DNA of 64,000 bases from Sciurus carolinensis (taxonomy: Eukaryota; Chordata; Mammalia; Rodentia; Sciuridae). The stretch covers positions 186,001 through 250,000 of the forward strand of contig NC_062229.1 in NCBI RefSeq assembly GCF_902686445.1. The letters are read 5' to 3'. The notes beneath the pieces were generated by a model. It saw only the letters and a program-made list of their open reading frames with translations, was not told where the DNA came from and did no database searches. The number at the start of each line of letters is the position of its first letter. Positions within the stretch are counted from its first letter, which is position 1. The position numbers were made by a program, and so were the translations under genes. Positions 46,301 through 59,131 of this stretch are shown piece after piece.

Positions 46301-49300
46301 CTGGGCTGGCATCGTCTTCCTGGAACCTGAGGACCCTGGGGACCCTGCAGAGATGCCAGCCCCAGACCTGGGCCCCGGCCACGTGCGAGTCAAGATCCGC
46401 ATGGACATCGATGACGTTACCAGGACCAATAAGATCCGGGACAGGTGAGCCGAAGCAAGAGTTTGGTGGTGGGGGCCAACCAAGGACATTCCTCCTATGG
46501 AGACCTTGATAAGCCCGACTGGGTGCATAGTAGGCGGAGCCCAGAACTTGTTAGGTCAGGTAGCTCCTGCTAGGATGAGACTAGAGTAGGTCCAGGTCGA
46601 GGGCAATGGTGGGCGTGGCTGGTGCCTAATTGAACCCGAGAAGTGAGGACGAAGCTATGGGGGGGGGGTGCTAAAGCTGTGAAAGGCAGGCCCTGAGAGT
46701 TTCCAGCAGTTCCCTGCAGCTGAACGCCACTCCCCTCTTGCAGGTTTTGGGACCCTGGCCCGGCCGCGGACCCCCTCACTGACCTGCGCTATGTGTGGGG
46801 CGGCTTCGTGTATCTGCAGGACCTGCTGGAGCGTGCTGTTGTACACGTGCTCAGCGGCACGGACCCCCTCGCCGGCCTCTACCTGCAGCAGATGCCCTAC
46901 CCGTGCTACGTGGACGATGTGTGAGCCCCACGACCCTCCGCACTCAATCCCCCAGGCGCGGTCCCAGGGCTTAGTGGGGCCAGAGCTCCGTTTGGAACGA
47001 GCTTCGCTGTTTAGAGGGACTGCCCCATGGTCCCTATGGGGAGAGCAGGGGTCCCCAGGGTCTGGAGTCTCCCGGTGCAGGGAGAACGTGACCTGTGCTG
47101 AGATCCGGAACCCCAAGGCTGGGTGGGGGTCCCGAGATGGGGGTGGGGAATCTGCGCAGCTGACGGAGCCTTAAGTTTCCGGGCGAAGGGTCCTGCCAGA
47201 TGCAGGAGGGAGCTCCGCAGGTTGTCCAGATCCACCACAATGTCGCGTTCCTCAGCTTCCTACGTGTGCTGAGCCGGTCGCTGCCGCTGTTCTTGACGCT
47301 GGCCTGGATCTATTCGGTGGCGCTTACCGTCAAGGCCGTGGTGCGCGAGAAGGAGACGCGGCTGCGCGACACCATGCGCGCCATGGGGCTGGGCCGCGCG
47401 GTGCTCTGGCTCGGCTGGTTTCTCAGCTGCCTGGGGCCCTTCCTTCTCAGCGCCGCGCTGCTCGTTCTGGTGCTTAAGGTGGGCGCCTCGGCCTTCCGGG
47501 TTGCAGAGCGGGCGCGCGCAAGGGTTATAAGCAGGAGGCACTCAGTGCTTGGCACGTGTCCGGAGGCCCAATCCTTTGCCTTCCACAGTTGGGGGACATC
47601 CTTCCCTACAGCCACCCGGCCGTGGTCTTCCTGTTCTTGGCAGCCTTCGCGGTGGCCACCGTGGTCCAGAGTTTTCTGCTGAGCACCTTCTTCTCCCGCG
47701 CCAACCTGGCGGCCGCCTGTGGAGGGCTCGCCTACTTCTCCCTCTACCTGCCCTACGTGCTGTGCGTGGCCTGGAGGGACAGGCTGCCCGCGGGTGGGCG
47801 TGTGGCTGCGGTGAGTGCCGGGCGGACCGGCGGGCGGGCGGGGGAGGCCCTGGGGCGGGGCGCCCTCCCACCCGCACGCTGCCCGCCGCCCGCTGCCCCA
47901 CAGAGCCTGCTGTCGCCCGTGGCCTTCGGCTTCGGGTGTGAGAGCCTGGCGCTGCTGGAGGAGCAGGGGGAGGGCGCACAGTGGCACAACCTGGGCCGCG
48001 GGCCGGCGGCAGATGTCTTCAGCCTGGCGCAAGTCTCAGGCCTCCTGCTGCTGGACGCCGCGCTCTACGGCCTGGCCATCTGGTACCTGGAGGCTGTGTG
48101 CCCAGGTAGACCTAGTGAGCAGGGCTTCGGGCTGGGCGCTTGTGCGACCGGAGGATGGGCTTAGGGGCGGGGCCTCCGAGCGGGTCTACCCGGAGGCGCC
48201 TAATTAGGTCTCCCAGAGGGGCGGAGGGCGGTGTCTCGGGCGGCGCGCCTGCGCACCAGACTGCATGGGGGGGGTGCCTCCGGCCTTTTGGTACCTGGAG
48301 GTGTGGATCTTGGTGGTGAGAAGGTGGTGTTTCCTGGCACTTGCGCACAGGTAGCTGCCTCTAAAGGGCAGAGCCACTTCCTACCTGGCTGTCTGGATTC
48401 CAGGTGTGTGGCCAGAAGTTGGCGCACTCCAGGGAATAGCAAGCACGACCTAGCTCCTCTCCCCCAGGCCGGTACGGGATTCCTGAACCCTGGAATTTTC
48501 CCTTTCGGAGGAGCTATTGGTGTGGGCCTGGACCCCCCAAGGGTCCTGCCCCAGCCCCCGCCCCGGAGGACCCAAAGGGTGAGGCCCTGCAAGCCTAAAC
48601 AGCTGCTTCCTGGTTTGGACTCCCTACTCTGCCCCTCAAAAAGCCAGGTTCCCAGACACCCCAACTCCCCAGCCCTGCACATGCTGCACCCCCTAGGGCT
48701 GCCCTGACTCCTACCGACCCCAGCCTCACAGGTCCCTGATTTCTTGGGCCCCCATGGCTGACTGCCTCCCTCCGCAGTGCTGGTGGAGAAGGCGCCGCCC
48801 GGCCTGCTCCCTGGGGTCTCTGTTCGAGGACTGGAGAAGCGCTTTCCTGGCTGCCTGCAGCCCGCCCTGCGTGGGCTCAACTTGGACTTCTACCAGGACC
48901 ACATCACCGCGTTCCTGGGCCACAATGGGGCCGGCAAGACCACCACACTGTGAGCCCCCGGCCCCTCCCTCCCTCCCTGTGGCCTCAGCTTCCCTATCTG
49001 TTCAGTGGGGAAGACATCTGCCTGCATGGGGGCGGGACTTCCGGTCACTCCAGCACGTGGTAGGCAGACGGTGTGTTTTCTCTGAGCCCATTTCCCTCCT
49101 CCGTAAAATGCAAACATACCACCCCTTTGGTTAAGCATCTAGTAGGTGCCCTGTAAGTGCTCGTGGCCCTCTCCTGGTGAAGGGGTGCTGCTCTGAGATC
49201 CCTGCACCCCCAGGTCCATCCTGAGTGGCCTCTTCCCACCCAGTGGTGGCTCAGCGTTCGTCCTTGGCCATGACGTCCAGTCCAGCATGGCAGCCATCCG

Positions 49301-52300
49301 GCCCAGCCTGGGTGTCTGCCCACAGCACAATGTGCTGTTTGACTTGTACGTCCTGGAGCGCCTGGGGGAGGCTGGGCGTGCTCCGGGACCACAGGTGGCC
49401 CTGACTCCCCTTGCCGCAGGCTGACTGTGGATGAGCACCTGTGGTTCTACGGGCGGCTCAAGGGCCTGCGTGCGGCAGCAGTGGCCTCCGAGCAGCAGCG
49501 ACTGGTGCAGGACGTGGGGCTCGTCCCCAAGCGGCGCGCCCAGACACGCCACCTCTCCGGTGAGCCCAGACAGGGAGACCTCTCCACAGGGAGAGGGTCT
49601 TGAGAAGCCAGGGGACAGATCCGGGGGGCTGGGGGGAGCCAGGCTTCGAGGTCCACGTGGTCATGCTGGGATCCCCCACCCCACCAGGCGGGATGCAGCG
49701 GAAGCTCTCCGTGGCCATCGCCTTTATGGGTGGCTCCCGGGTGGTGATCCTGGACGAGCCCACGGCTGGTGTGGACCCTGCTTCCCGCCGTGGCATCTGG
49801 GAGCTGCTGCTCAAGTACCGGGAAGGTGAGTGTGGAGGGAGGGAGGCTTGAGGCCCCCTAGACTCTGCCTCAGGGCCAGACCTGTGACGCGGGGGTGCTG
49901 GGGGGTTTGAGAGGTGACGGAGCAGGCCTCGGCGGGTAGGGGTTCCCAGCAGAGACCACAGCTTGGGCACCCCTGTGGCCGGGGCCCGGGGTCCCTGTGC
50001 TCAGGTCGCACGCTGATCCTCTCCACCCACCACCTGGACGAGGCGGAGCTGCTGGGAGACCGCGTGGCCGTGATGGCAGGTGGCCGCCTGTGCTGCTGCG
50101 GGTCCCCACTCTTCCTGCGCAGCCACTTGGGTTCTGGCTACTACCTGACACTGGTGAAGAGTCCCCTGCCCCTGGCTGCTGCTGAGAAGGTGAGGACCAG
50201 AGCTGGGCCCTGCTGACCCCCACAGTCCTGTCCAGCCTGATGGCCCTGTCAGCAGCTGCCCCCTGCCTGCAGGATGAGGATGACAGCTGCCTGACAGGCA
50301 GCAGGGGCATGGGACCCGAGAGGGCGCCGCGCAGCCAGGGTGGCACAGCAGGTGAGGCTGGGCCGGAGGCCCCCAGGCAGGGCGGGGCAGTGGGCAGCAA
50401 GACTCCGGACCCCGAGCTGGGCCCCTGACCCGTCCTCCTGGACTGCAGCAGATGCCCAGACTCTGGCCCTTACTTTTAACCTGTCCTGCTTCAGCCAGAC
50501 TTGGGCCCACCTCACGGGTGACACTGAGTCCAGACCTGCCCTCAAGTTCTTGGCCCTGACCTCTGCCCCTAGGGACGGCCCTTCCCCAAGGAGAAGCGGG
50601 GAGGCACAGGCAGGAGCCGGAGCCTGGCTCCCAGGTCTGCAGGGGCCCTGATGCGCCCCCATCTGCACAGGTGCCCCCCAGCTCCTGGCACTGGTGCGGC
50701 ACTGGGTGCCTGGAGCCCGGCTGGTGGAGGAACTGCCCCAGGAGCTGGTGCTGGCTCTGCCCTACGCGGGGGCACTGGACGGCAGCTTCGCCAGGCTCTT
50801 CCGGGAGCTGGACGGGCAGCTGGGGGCGCTGAGCCTTGCCGGCTATGGGATCTCGGACACCAGCCTGGAGGAGGTGCGGGTGGTGGGCGGGGTGACCGGG
50901 AGGGCTACCTGGCGGGTGCAGGAGCTCGCTGCGTGAGGGAGGGGCGTTCCCGAGACCCTGCCCAGAGCCCCTGGAGGCGGGCCGGGCCCCCACCCTGAAC
51001 CCCTGCTTTCTTCCCAGATCTTCCTGAAGGTGGTAGAGCAGTGCACCTCGGACACGGACCCAGAGGGTGCGGCCGCAGCTTCCTGACCTTGACCCCTGAC
51101 CCCGGTCTAGAGCAGGACCTGATCTCAGGCCAAGCGGATGCCTGACTGAGTCTACCCCAATGCTTAGCCCAAGCCCTGACCTTTCTACCCGTGACCCTTA
51201 ACCCTGGCCCCAGATGACACTAACACCTGTCCCGTCCCCTGTTTGCCCTACAGATGGCAGCTGTGGGCAGCATCAAGCACAAGGTGCCCGTGTGCACCTT
51301 GCTGTCCCAGATGGGAGCCCAGGGGCCACGATGGTGCCAGAGGAATCAACCCTGGAGAATGGGGAGCTGGGTGAGTCCTGCCTCGCACGACGCCCCCAAG
51401 GTCCTCACCACCAGAGCACTGACCCTCTCATCCCCGACAGCCTTGCAGGGCTCTGGGCCAGCCACTGCAGGCCAGATACAGGGCTGGGCACTAACCCGGC
51501 AGCAGCTCCGGGCCCTACTTTTCAAGCGCTGTTTGCTCGCCTGCCGCAGCCGCCGGAGCCTGTTTGCACAGGTGAGGGGGTTCTGGCATAAGGGAGTCCC
51601 TGGTGACTGTCTCCTCTGGCCATTCCCTCCATAGTTTACTTCAGCAGCTTAGTCCTATGCATGTCTATTGAGGATGCTAGGGAGCCCTGGGTGGTTCTAG
51701 AGCAGGAGCAGGGAAGGGTGGTGGAGGTGGCAGCTAATGGGTTGTTCCTCCAGATTGTGCTACCTGCCCTCTTTGTGGGCCTGGCTCTGGTGTTCAGCCT
51801 TACCGTACCTCCGTTCGGGCACTACCCAGCTCTGCGACTCAGTCCTGCCATGTACAGCCCCCAGGTGTCCTTTTTCAGGTGGGTGCAGAGGAGAGAGGCT
51901 GGTGGAGGGGGGGCTGGCGGCCTGGGCACAGCTCTGACCCTGCACACACACAGCGAGGATGCTCAAGGGGACCCCAGGCACTCCCACCTGCTCAAGGCGC
52001 TGCTGGCGGAGGCTGGACTGGAGGAGGCCTACCTGCAGAACAGCTCCCACGGGTGAGGCCCCAGCCTGGACCTCCCCCTCTCTGGCCTCCGCGTCCCCTC
52101 GGGGCTGTGGTGTGGGGCACCCCCGTGGCACGTGGGAGCTGGGAGCCTCGGTGCTCCCACCCGGCAGCGGGTGTCCACAGCCCTGCACCCTGACCCACAG
52201 GGTGTCCGAGTGCACAGGAACCGTCTCCTGCCTGTTCTCCACCCCTGAGGTCGCTGCGGATGTGGCTGGGGTCATGGCCCACGGCAACTGGACCCCGGAG

Positions 52301-55300
52301 TCTCCATCCCCAGCCTGCCAGTGCAGCCGGCCAGGTGCCCGCCGCCTGCTGCCCGACTGTCCGGCTGCGGCGGGTGGCCTCCCTCCGCCCCAGGCAGTGG
52401 CCAGCTCTGGGGAGGTGGTCCAGAACCTTACGGGCCGGAATCTGTCTGACTTCCTAGTGAAGACCTACCCGGGCCTGGTGCGCAAGGGGTGAGCCGCCGC
52501 CCTGGGATCCAGCCCCTGCAGTCGGCCATGGGCCGGGCGGGGCCTCGTCTCGAGGGAGGTGGGGCAGGACCAGGTGCCCAGCCGGAGCCTGACCTCTGTC
52601 TGCCCTTCCCGGCCCTGTCTCTTCCACAGCCTGAAGACCAAGAAGTGGGTGGATGAGGTCAGGTAAGGAGGGACCTGAGGTCTTGGCCCCATCGCCCACC
52701 CTTCCTGGCCCTCAGTGCTTCATCCCTGCCCCCAGGTACGGGGGCTTCTCGCTGGGGGGCCGAGACCCAGACCTGCCCTCAGGGACCGAGCTGGTCCGCT
52801 CCGTGGAGCAGCTGTGGGCTCTGCTGAGCCCCCAGCCAGGCGGGGCACTCCACCGAGTCCTCGGCAACCTCACTGTGTGGGCGCACAACCAGGATGCTCA
52901 CAGCAGCCTCAAGGTGCGACCTCGGGAGGCAGCGGGTTGGCCTTGGCAGCCAGGTGCAGCCTGGGCGCCTGACCCTGTGGCCTCACTCCACAGATCTGGT
53001 TCAACAACAAGGGCTGGCACGCCATGGTGGCCTTTGTCAACCGAGCCAATAATGCACTCCTACATGCCCACCTGCCCCAGGGGCCCGCCCGCCATGCCCA
53101 CAGCATCACCACGCTCAACCACCCCCTGAACCTGACCAAGGAGCAGTTGTCTGAGGCTGCTCTGTGAGTCTGCCCACCTCCCACCTCAGCATCTGTGGTT
53201 TTAGGCAGCGGGCTGGATGTGAACTCTGCACACAATGGCTGTGTAAAGGGAGGACAGCCAGAGCCACTCCCCATGCTGGGGGCAGCATAATGGGCACCAT
53301 CAGGTTCCTCGCTCCAGCTCCCCCAACACCCCACAAGTCCTGTCCCACCAACCGCTGTCCTGCACCACCTCCCTTGCCATACAGCTCAACCACCCCTCCC
53401 CGATGGCCTGGGTCCTCTCTGGCCCCCGTGGCAGCCCCAGGAGCCCTGTCCCTGCACAGCATGCATGGCCCTACCCTGAGCAGCCTCCTGCCCCCGCCCC
53501 CAGGATGGCCTCCTCTGTGGACGTGCTGGTCTCCATCTGCGTGGTCTTCGCCATGTCCTTTGTCCCAGCCAGCTTCACCCTCGTCCTCATTGAGGAGCGT
53601 GTCACTCGAGCCAAACACCTGCAGCTCGTTGGGGGCCTGCCCCCCACCCTCTACTGGCTGGGCAACTTTCTCTGGGACATGGTACGGAGGCTGCCTGGAA
53701 GTGGGAGGCCAGCTGTCGTCCCTCTGGCCCCTTATGGGCAGGGGCTTACCGTGCATGAGTGAGGTCTTGGGGACTGTGGGACCCATCATGTTCTCGTGCA
53801 GAAAAAGCAGGAGGCAGAGGGGTTCAGCTGAGGGTGGCGGTCCTGCTCTTCCCGCTGAGGGCGACGCCCGTCTCTGCAGGGTAACTACTTGGCAGCAGTG
53901 TGCATCGTGGTGCTCATCTTCCTGGCCTTCCAGCAGAAGGCATATGTGGCCCCTGCCAACCTGCCCGCCCTCCTGCTCCTGCTGCTACTGTATGGGTGAG
54001 GTCCCCACTCCCTCACAGTCTGTTCTTGCTGCCCTCACCCACTGCCACTGAGGGAGATGGAGCCCTGCAGCAACTCCTGAGGAGAAAACATGGAGTTTGG
54101 AGGGAACCTTGGAGCCTTCTAATTCAGTTACATACCACAGTGGCCTTAAAAGCTCAGCTCAGCCTGATTTGCATGAAAAGAGGCCCAAGGCATGCAAGAT
54201 GTGGGAGGTCTGCGCTCCTCCCAGGGATGCTGAGCACGGCTCCTGTTGCCCTGCAGCTGGTCGATCACACCACTCATGTACCCGGCCTCCTTCTTCTTCT
54301 CCGTGCCCAGCACGGCTTATGTGGTGCTCACCTGCATCAACCTCTTTGTTGGCATCAATGGCAGCATGGCCACCTTTGTGCTGGAGCTCTTCTCAGATCA
54401 GGTGGGGCACAGCAAGGAGGGGCTGGGGCTGGGTCGCAGTGTCAGCTTCAGTCTGACTTGCTCACCTCTTCCTGCCCCCAAGCAGAAGTTGCAGGAGGTG
54501 AGCAAGGTCTTGAAACGGGTCTTCCTGATCTTCCCCCACTTCTGCCTGGGCCGGGGGCTCATCGACATGGTGCGGAACCAGGCCATGGCTGATGCTTTCG
54601 AACGCTTGGGTGAGAAATTCCAGTCATGTGAGACTGGTCAGCACCCTTGGAAGTACCATCCTAGACTTAGTTACACAGAGTGGAGACACACTGTCTCCAG
54701 GGAGAAACCCTTAGGTGGCCTCAAGGTTGGACCAACTCCGAGGTGTAGAAAAGAAGTCATAAAAGTTAATTTTATCTTGGGACAGATCACTGGAGATCTA
54801 ATGCCCTAAATAAGGGAGGGAGGTGGTGAACCTCTATTTTCTATGCCCATGGGACTCCAACTGAGTAACCTATCCAGGTCTCCTTTGCCCTTTACCTTGA
54901 GAATCCAAGTGATCTGGATGGGGAGGATGCAACCCTAAGTTCCCCACAAGACCCAGTCTCTCCTTCCTATCCCCACAGGTGACAAGCAGTTCCAGTCACC
55001 CCTACGCTGGGAGGTGGTTGGCAAGAACCTCCTGGCCATGTTTGTACAGGGGCCCATCTTCCTCCTCCTCACGCTCCTGCTGCAGCACCGTGGCCGCCTC
55101 CTGCCACGGTCAGTGAAGAGCAGGGTAGGGTGCCAGGGGCCAAGGACCTACATGGGGCCCACTCATGTCTTTGTCTTCAGACCCAAGCTGAAGACACTGC
55201 CACCCCTGGGAGAGGAGGATGAGGATGTGGCCCGTGAGCGGGAGCGGGTGGCCAAAGGGACCACCAAGGGGGATGTGTTGGTTCTCAGGGACCTGACCAA

Positions 55301-58300
55301 GGTAGGTGTGGTCACAGTGCTGGGTGGGGCTCCCACTGACCACCCTCCTTTCTCAGGGACCTGCCTCCTCCCAGGTGTACCGTGGACAGAGGATGCCAGC
55401 TGTCTACCGCCTGAGCCTGGGGATCCCCCGGGGTGAGGTAAGCACGGGTGAAGGACCAGTTGAGGGGCAATGGAATGTGTACCACACTTCTAGGGACCCG
55501 CTGCTCCTGTTTACCAAGCACTTACCAGATGCCAAGATTTGATTCCTGTTTTGAGCCGACATATCCTCATTAAGCACCTACTGCATGCTTACTTTTATTG
55601 AGTATCACTGTGCTCACCAAGGTGTACAGAATACCACTTTTATGTTAATCAGCTTTTATCAAGTACCAAGAGCATTTAATGAGTCCCTACTGTATACACT
55701 GGGTCAAACACTTGTTCACAGCCAGCACTTATTAGGTTTGGTTTGTACCAGCTTACAGTTGAGTACCTATGTGCTAACTTGTTTGCTGTGGGCCATTTAC
55801 TGCTCCCCTACTGGGGTTCAGTACCTCTGTAAACAGGTGAGTGTTAGTGAGTTGCAACACCTCTGAACCAAGCATGGGTGTGTGAGCCAACCCTGCTTCT
55901 GGCTGACTGCACACCCAGCCTGACCACAGAGTCTCTTGTCCATTAGGTCCTTGCCCCGTGCCGGCAGACATCTGGAAGTCTGTTGACCCCACGCTCGTGT
56001 CTGCCCGTGGGACACCTACCCTAGCCCATGACCCAGAAACAAACACAGCGTCTCCTCCAGGGCTCAGCGTGCCCACAGCGCTCTGTGCAGGAGTGCAGGG
56101 CTGCCGCCTGGGCACCAGAGCTGCAGGAGCCAGGGTCTGGGCCTCCCCGGGCACCGTTTATGTGTCCCTGCAGTGTTTTGGGCTGCTCGGAGTGAATGGA
56201 GCGGGGAAAACCACCACGTTCCGCATGCTGACTGGGGACACACTGCCCAGCAGGGGTGAGGCTGTGCTGGCAGGTCACAGGTGAGGGGCTCCAGGCAGGG
56301 GCAGGGTGGACCTCCCCCAGGACCAGCTGTGCCTCCCACACCCTGCTCGTGGACAAGGCCCTGGGACATCCTGCCCCTTACTAAAGTGACCCGGGGTGGT
56401 GGCCCTGAGACCTCTGGGTGTGTCTCCAGTGTGACCTGCAGCTAGCCAGTTCTGAGCCCTCTGTCCCCACTCGCAGTGTGACCCAGGAGACGGCTGCTGC
56501 TCACCGCTGCATGGGCTACTGCCCACAGTCGGACGCCATCTTCGAGCTGCTAACCGGCCGTGAACACCTGGAGCTGTTTGCGCGCCTGCGAGGTGTCCCC
56601 GCGGCCCAGGTTGCCCGGGTGAGTGCACCCTGCCTGGGTCTCCTTGGTCCCGTACCTTGGTCCCACCCATGGCTGGTCCACCCCTTGCTCTCTCGCCCTT
56701 CTTTCCGCCCCAGTCCCCGCCCTCAGGTCCTAGTGCTCAGGTGCGAATGCCCAGGTCCACCCCACCGGCCAGAGCTCCCAGCTGCTGTGCTCACCTGGCT
56801 CACGCCCCTTCCCACCTGTTCCTGTGGCCCAGCGTCCTCCCTCCTTGACATTTCATGCTGGGACCCTGGCCGAGGTCTTCTTGCCTTTGGCCCTGTTGTG
56901 TCTGACTACTCCCAGGTTGCACCCACCCCTGCACTTCACTGTCCCTGGCTCTTCTCTCCTGGCCCCGGCTCACGTCCACTGTGGCCCCACCCTACATCCA
57001 CTCTACCCGCCCTGACCGCTGCCCCACCCTGCCTCCACTGGGCCCCCATCCCAGCCTCGCTCTGGGCCTGCCCCGTGCTCGCTGCGGCGGCTGCGCCCGA
57101 ACCCGCTGTGGCCCCACCCCACTCTCCGGGTCTCCCACAACGTCCCTCTTGCCGGGCTCCGCAGACTGCCAGTTGGGGCCTGGCGCGCCTGGGGCTCGCG
57201 CAGTACGCAGACAGGCTCGCGGGCACCTACAGCGGAGGCAACAAACGCAAGCTGGCAGCAGCCGTGGCGCTGGTCGGGGATCCCGCCGTGGTCTTTCTGG
57301 TGCGTGGGGTAGGGTGTGGGGCGGGGCCGGGTCTGGGACTGAGGCAGGACCAGGCTTGGGGCATCTCCTGCTTTCCCAGGATGAGCCCACCACAGGCATG
57401 GACCCCAGCTCGCGGCGCTTCCTTTGGAACAGCCTTCTGGCCGTGGTGCGGGAGGGCCGCTCCGTGGTGCTCACCTCGCACAGGTGATTGGTCCAGGCTC
57501 TGGGGAGAGGCTGTCCAGAGCACGGGGCACAGCGGATGGGAGGTCCTGACCCTGGCGGGACAGCTGGGAGAGTGGCGGGCCTGGGGTTAAGGACATACAG
57601 CGGCGGCCCCCAGCCCCAGGAATAGAGCAGTTTGGGTCCATCACAATGTCCAGAAAAGGGTGGAGGGGAGGGTCGCGGCCCGCGCAGCGCAGCGCAGCGC
57701 GATCGGAGCTCACGGACTCCACAGCATGGAGGAGTGCGACGCGCTCTGCACGCGCCTGGCGATCATGGTGAACGGGCGGTTCCGCTGCCTGGGCAGCACG
57801 CAGCACCTCAAGCGCAGGTGAGTGCAGAGGCCTCTGGGCAGGTGTGAGGACAGGCAGGTGGGATGAGTGTGCGTGTGGGAGCGGGCTAGGGGAGACCAGA
57901 CCTGGAGCTAAGCGAGGCCCAGGGCCTTGGCTGTGGAGCGGCCAGGATTACAGACCGAAGGCGGGAGGAGGGCCCGGGAGGAGTTCACTGAGGGCGGCAG
58001 GGCAGGAGCGGAGACTGGTCAGCGCAGGGCTGCCGGTGGGAGTACAAGGGCCAATCAAGGGCCGGTGGAGGTGGCGCCAGCAGAGGCCGCTGGGTCCTGG
58101 GGAGCCCGAGGAGGGTGGGTGGTGGGCGTGGCCTCGACGCGAAGGAGGCGCTGCCTGTGCCGGGAAGCGGGCTGCAGGCTAGAGCGGGTCGGAGGGGGAG
58201 CAGGGTCCTCGGCAGGGGCGGCCAGAGCGTAGCAGAAGGCTAGGGGCTTGCGGCGGTGCGGGCCAGGGGCAGAGGTGGGAAGGGTGGGTGGGTTAGTGGG

Positions 58301-58950
58301 GCTGCGGGAGGGCGGGGCCGGAGAGCAGGACGTGCGGGCGGCGCGGAGCCGCGAGTGTGGGACAGTGTCCGGTGGGGCCGCTGGAAGGGGGCTGGAAACT
58401 AGCTGGTGTGGGCAGCGTCGTGGCCTGTCTGGTAGCTTTGGCCCCGCCCATTCCAGATTCGGTGCTGGCCATACACTGACCCTGAGGGTGCCTGAGGACC
58501 AGCGAGAGAGGGCAGTGGCCTTTGTGGTGGCGGCATTCCCGGGGGCTGAGCTGCGGGAAGCGCACGGAGGCCGCCTTCGCTTCCAGCTGCCACAGGGAGG
58601 GCGCTGCACCCTGGCACACGTTTTTGGAGAGCTGGCAGCCCATGGTTCAGACCACAGCGTGGAGGACTTCTCCGTAAGCCAGACCACACTGGAGGAGGTG
58701 ACAGCAGCCCTGGGCTGGGGCTGGAGGAGGGGCTGGGGCCAGGACCCTGGACTGACAGCCCCTCCTGGCCCTTCCTGTCCTCTCTGGGCCACCCACCTGC
58801 CAGGTCTTCCTGCACTTCTCCAAGGACCAAGGGCAGGAGGAGGACGAACAGCAGAAGGGAGTGGGGGTAGAGCCTGCACTAAGTCCTGAGCACCCCAAAG
58901 GCACCAGCCAGGCCCTGGAGGACACCCGTGTGGTGGAGACTGTGCTCTGA
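43398..58950 (+). CDS. ABCA7: ABCA7, full-size ABC lipid transporter
   Basis: 46 coding exons: 43398-43463, 43549-43642, 43807-43948, 44042-44154, 44276-44352, 44630-44710, 44903-45113, 45192-45331, 45565-45681, 45837-46004, 46215-46444, 46744-46920, 47256-47478, 47589-47810, 47904-48105, 48468-48578, 48778-48949, 49214-49345, 49420-49559, 49688-49825, 50005-50189, 50273-50351, 50671-50873, 51018-51066, 51254-51370, 51441-51571, 51754-51878, 51954-52052, 52201-52488, 52630-52662, 52736-52913, 52994-53163, 53504-53681, 53880-53995, 54257-54401, 54486-54609, 54979-55108, 55181-55301, 55375-55437, 56174-56280, 56477-56618, 57165-57299, 57380-57483, 57725-57817, 58457-58697, 58804-58950. Total 6459 nt, 2152 aa (human 2146). 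N-terminal helix, large extracellular domain, TM bundle, NBD1 (Walker [10 protein letters not shown] about 838; LSGGM 938-942; Walker B ILDEP 960-964), second TMD, NBD2 (GVNGAGKTT 1836-1844; YSGGN 1935-1939; FLDEP 1957-1961), tail ETVL. ABCA7 moves phospholipid, aids phagocytosis, and is an Alzheimer risk gene. Exon 30 uses a shifted acceptor (see findings). Confidence 0.96.
48468..50351 (+). other. ABCA7: ABCA7 first nucleotide-binding domain, exons 17-23
   Basis: Exons 48468-48578 to 50273-50351 encode the link from the first membrane bundle into NBD1 and its regulatory extension. Walker A is split from its downstream helix by the intron at 48950. The LSGG signature is cut by the intron at 49560, between Ser939 and Gly940. 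The switch His lies in [18 protein letters not shown] (exon 50005-50189). All catalytic residues are present, so NBD1 should bind and hydrolyse ATP. Confidence 0.9.
55181..58950 (+). other. ABCA7: ABCA7 second nucleotide-binding domain and C-terminus
   Basis: Exons 55181-55301 to 58804-58950. Walker A ([10 protein letters not shown]) is at the start of exon 56174-56280. The signature is YSGGNKRK, the usual ABCA variant. Walker [12 protein letters not shown] is split by the intron at 57300, and the switch is LTSHSMEE. The last exon ends ETVL, a PDZ-type C-terminus. All ATPase motifs are intact. Confidence 0.9.
55500..55860 (+). repeat. Serial MIR-like fragments in an ABCA7 intron
   Basis: In the intron between exons ending 55437 and starting 56174, phrases related to the MIR core (GAGTACCTACTGTGTGC type) recur at about 55516, 55571, 55596, 55657, 55677, 55723 and 55759. 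The patch is AT-richer than its surroundings. Confidence 0.5.
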
Positions 58951-59016
58951 GCCTGCCGGCCCTGGGGGAGGGCGGGTGGCCCCAGGAGCCCCCAGAGCAC
59001 CTGCTGCCCTGGAGCA

Positions 59017-59022
59017 AATAAA
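59017..59022 (+). terminator. ABCA7: ABCA7 poly(A) signal AATAAA
   Basis: Canonical AATAAA 67 bases after the stop codon, giving a very short 3' UTR. A GT-rich stretch follows: GCTGTGTCCCTGTGG at about 59050-59064. Confidence 0.85.
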
Positions 59023-59030
59023 GAGAAGAC

Positions 59031-59100
59031 TGGAGAAAAGGAGAGGCGAAGCTGTGTCCCTGTGGCAGGCGGCACGTGCACACTCTGGATAGGACCCCGC

Positions 59101-59131
<31 letters not shown>

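Noticed and set aside
52201..52236. Frameshift or broken exon in ABCA7 at this junction
   Set aside because: My first reading seemed out of frame, but with the phase from exon 51954-52052 (two bases carried over) the exon reads through without a stop.
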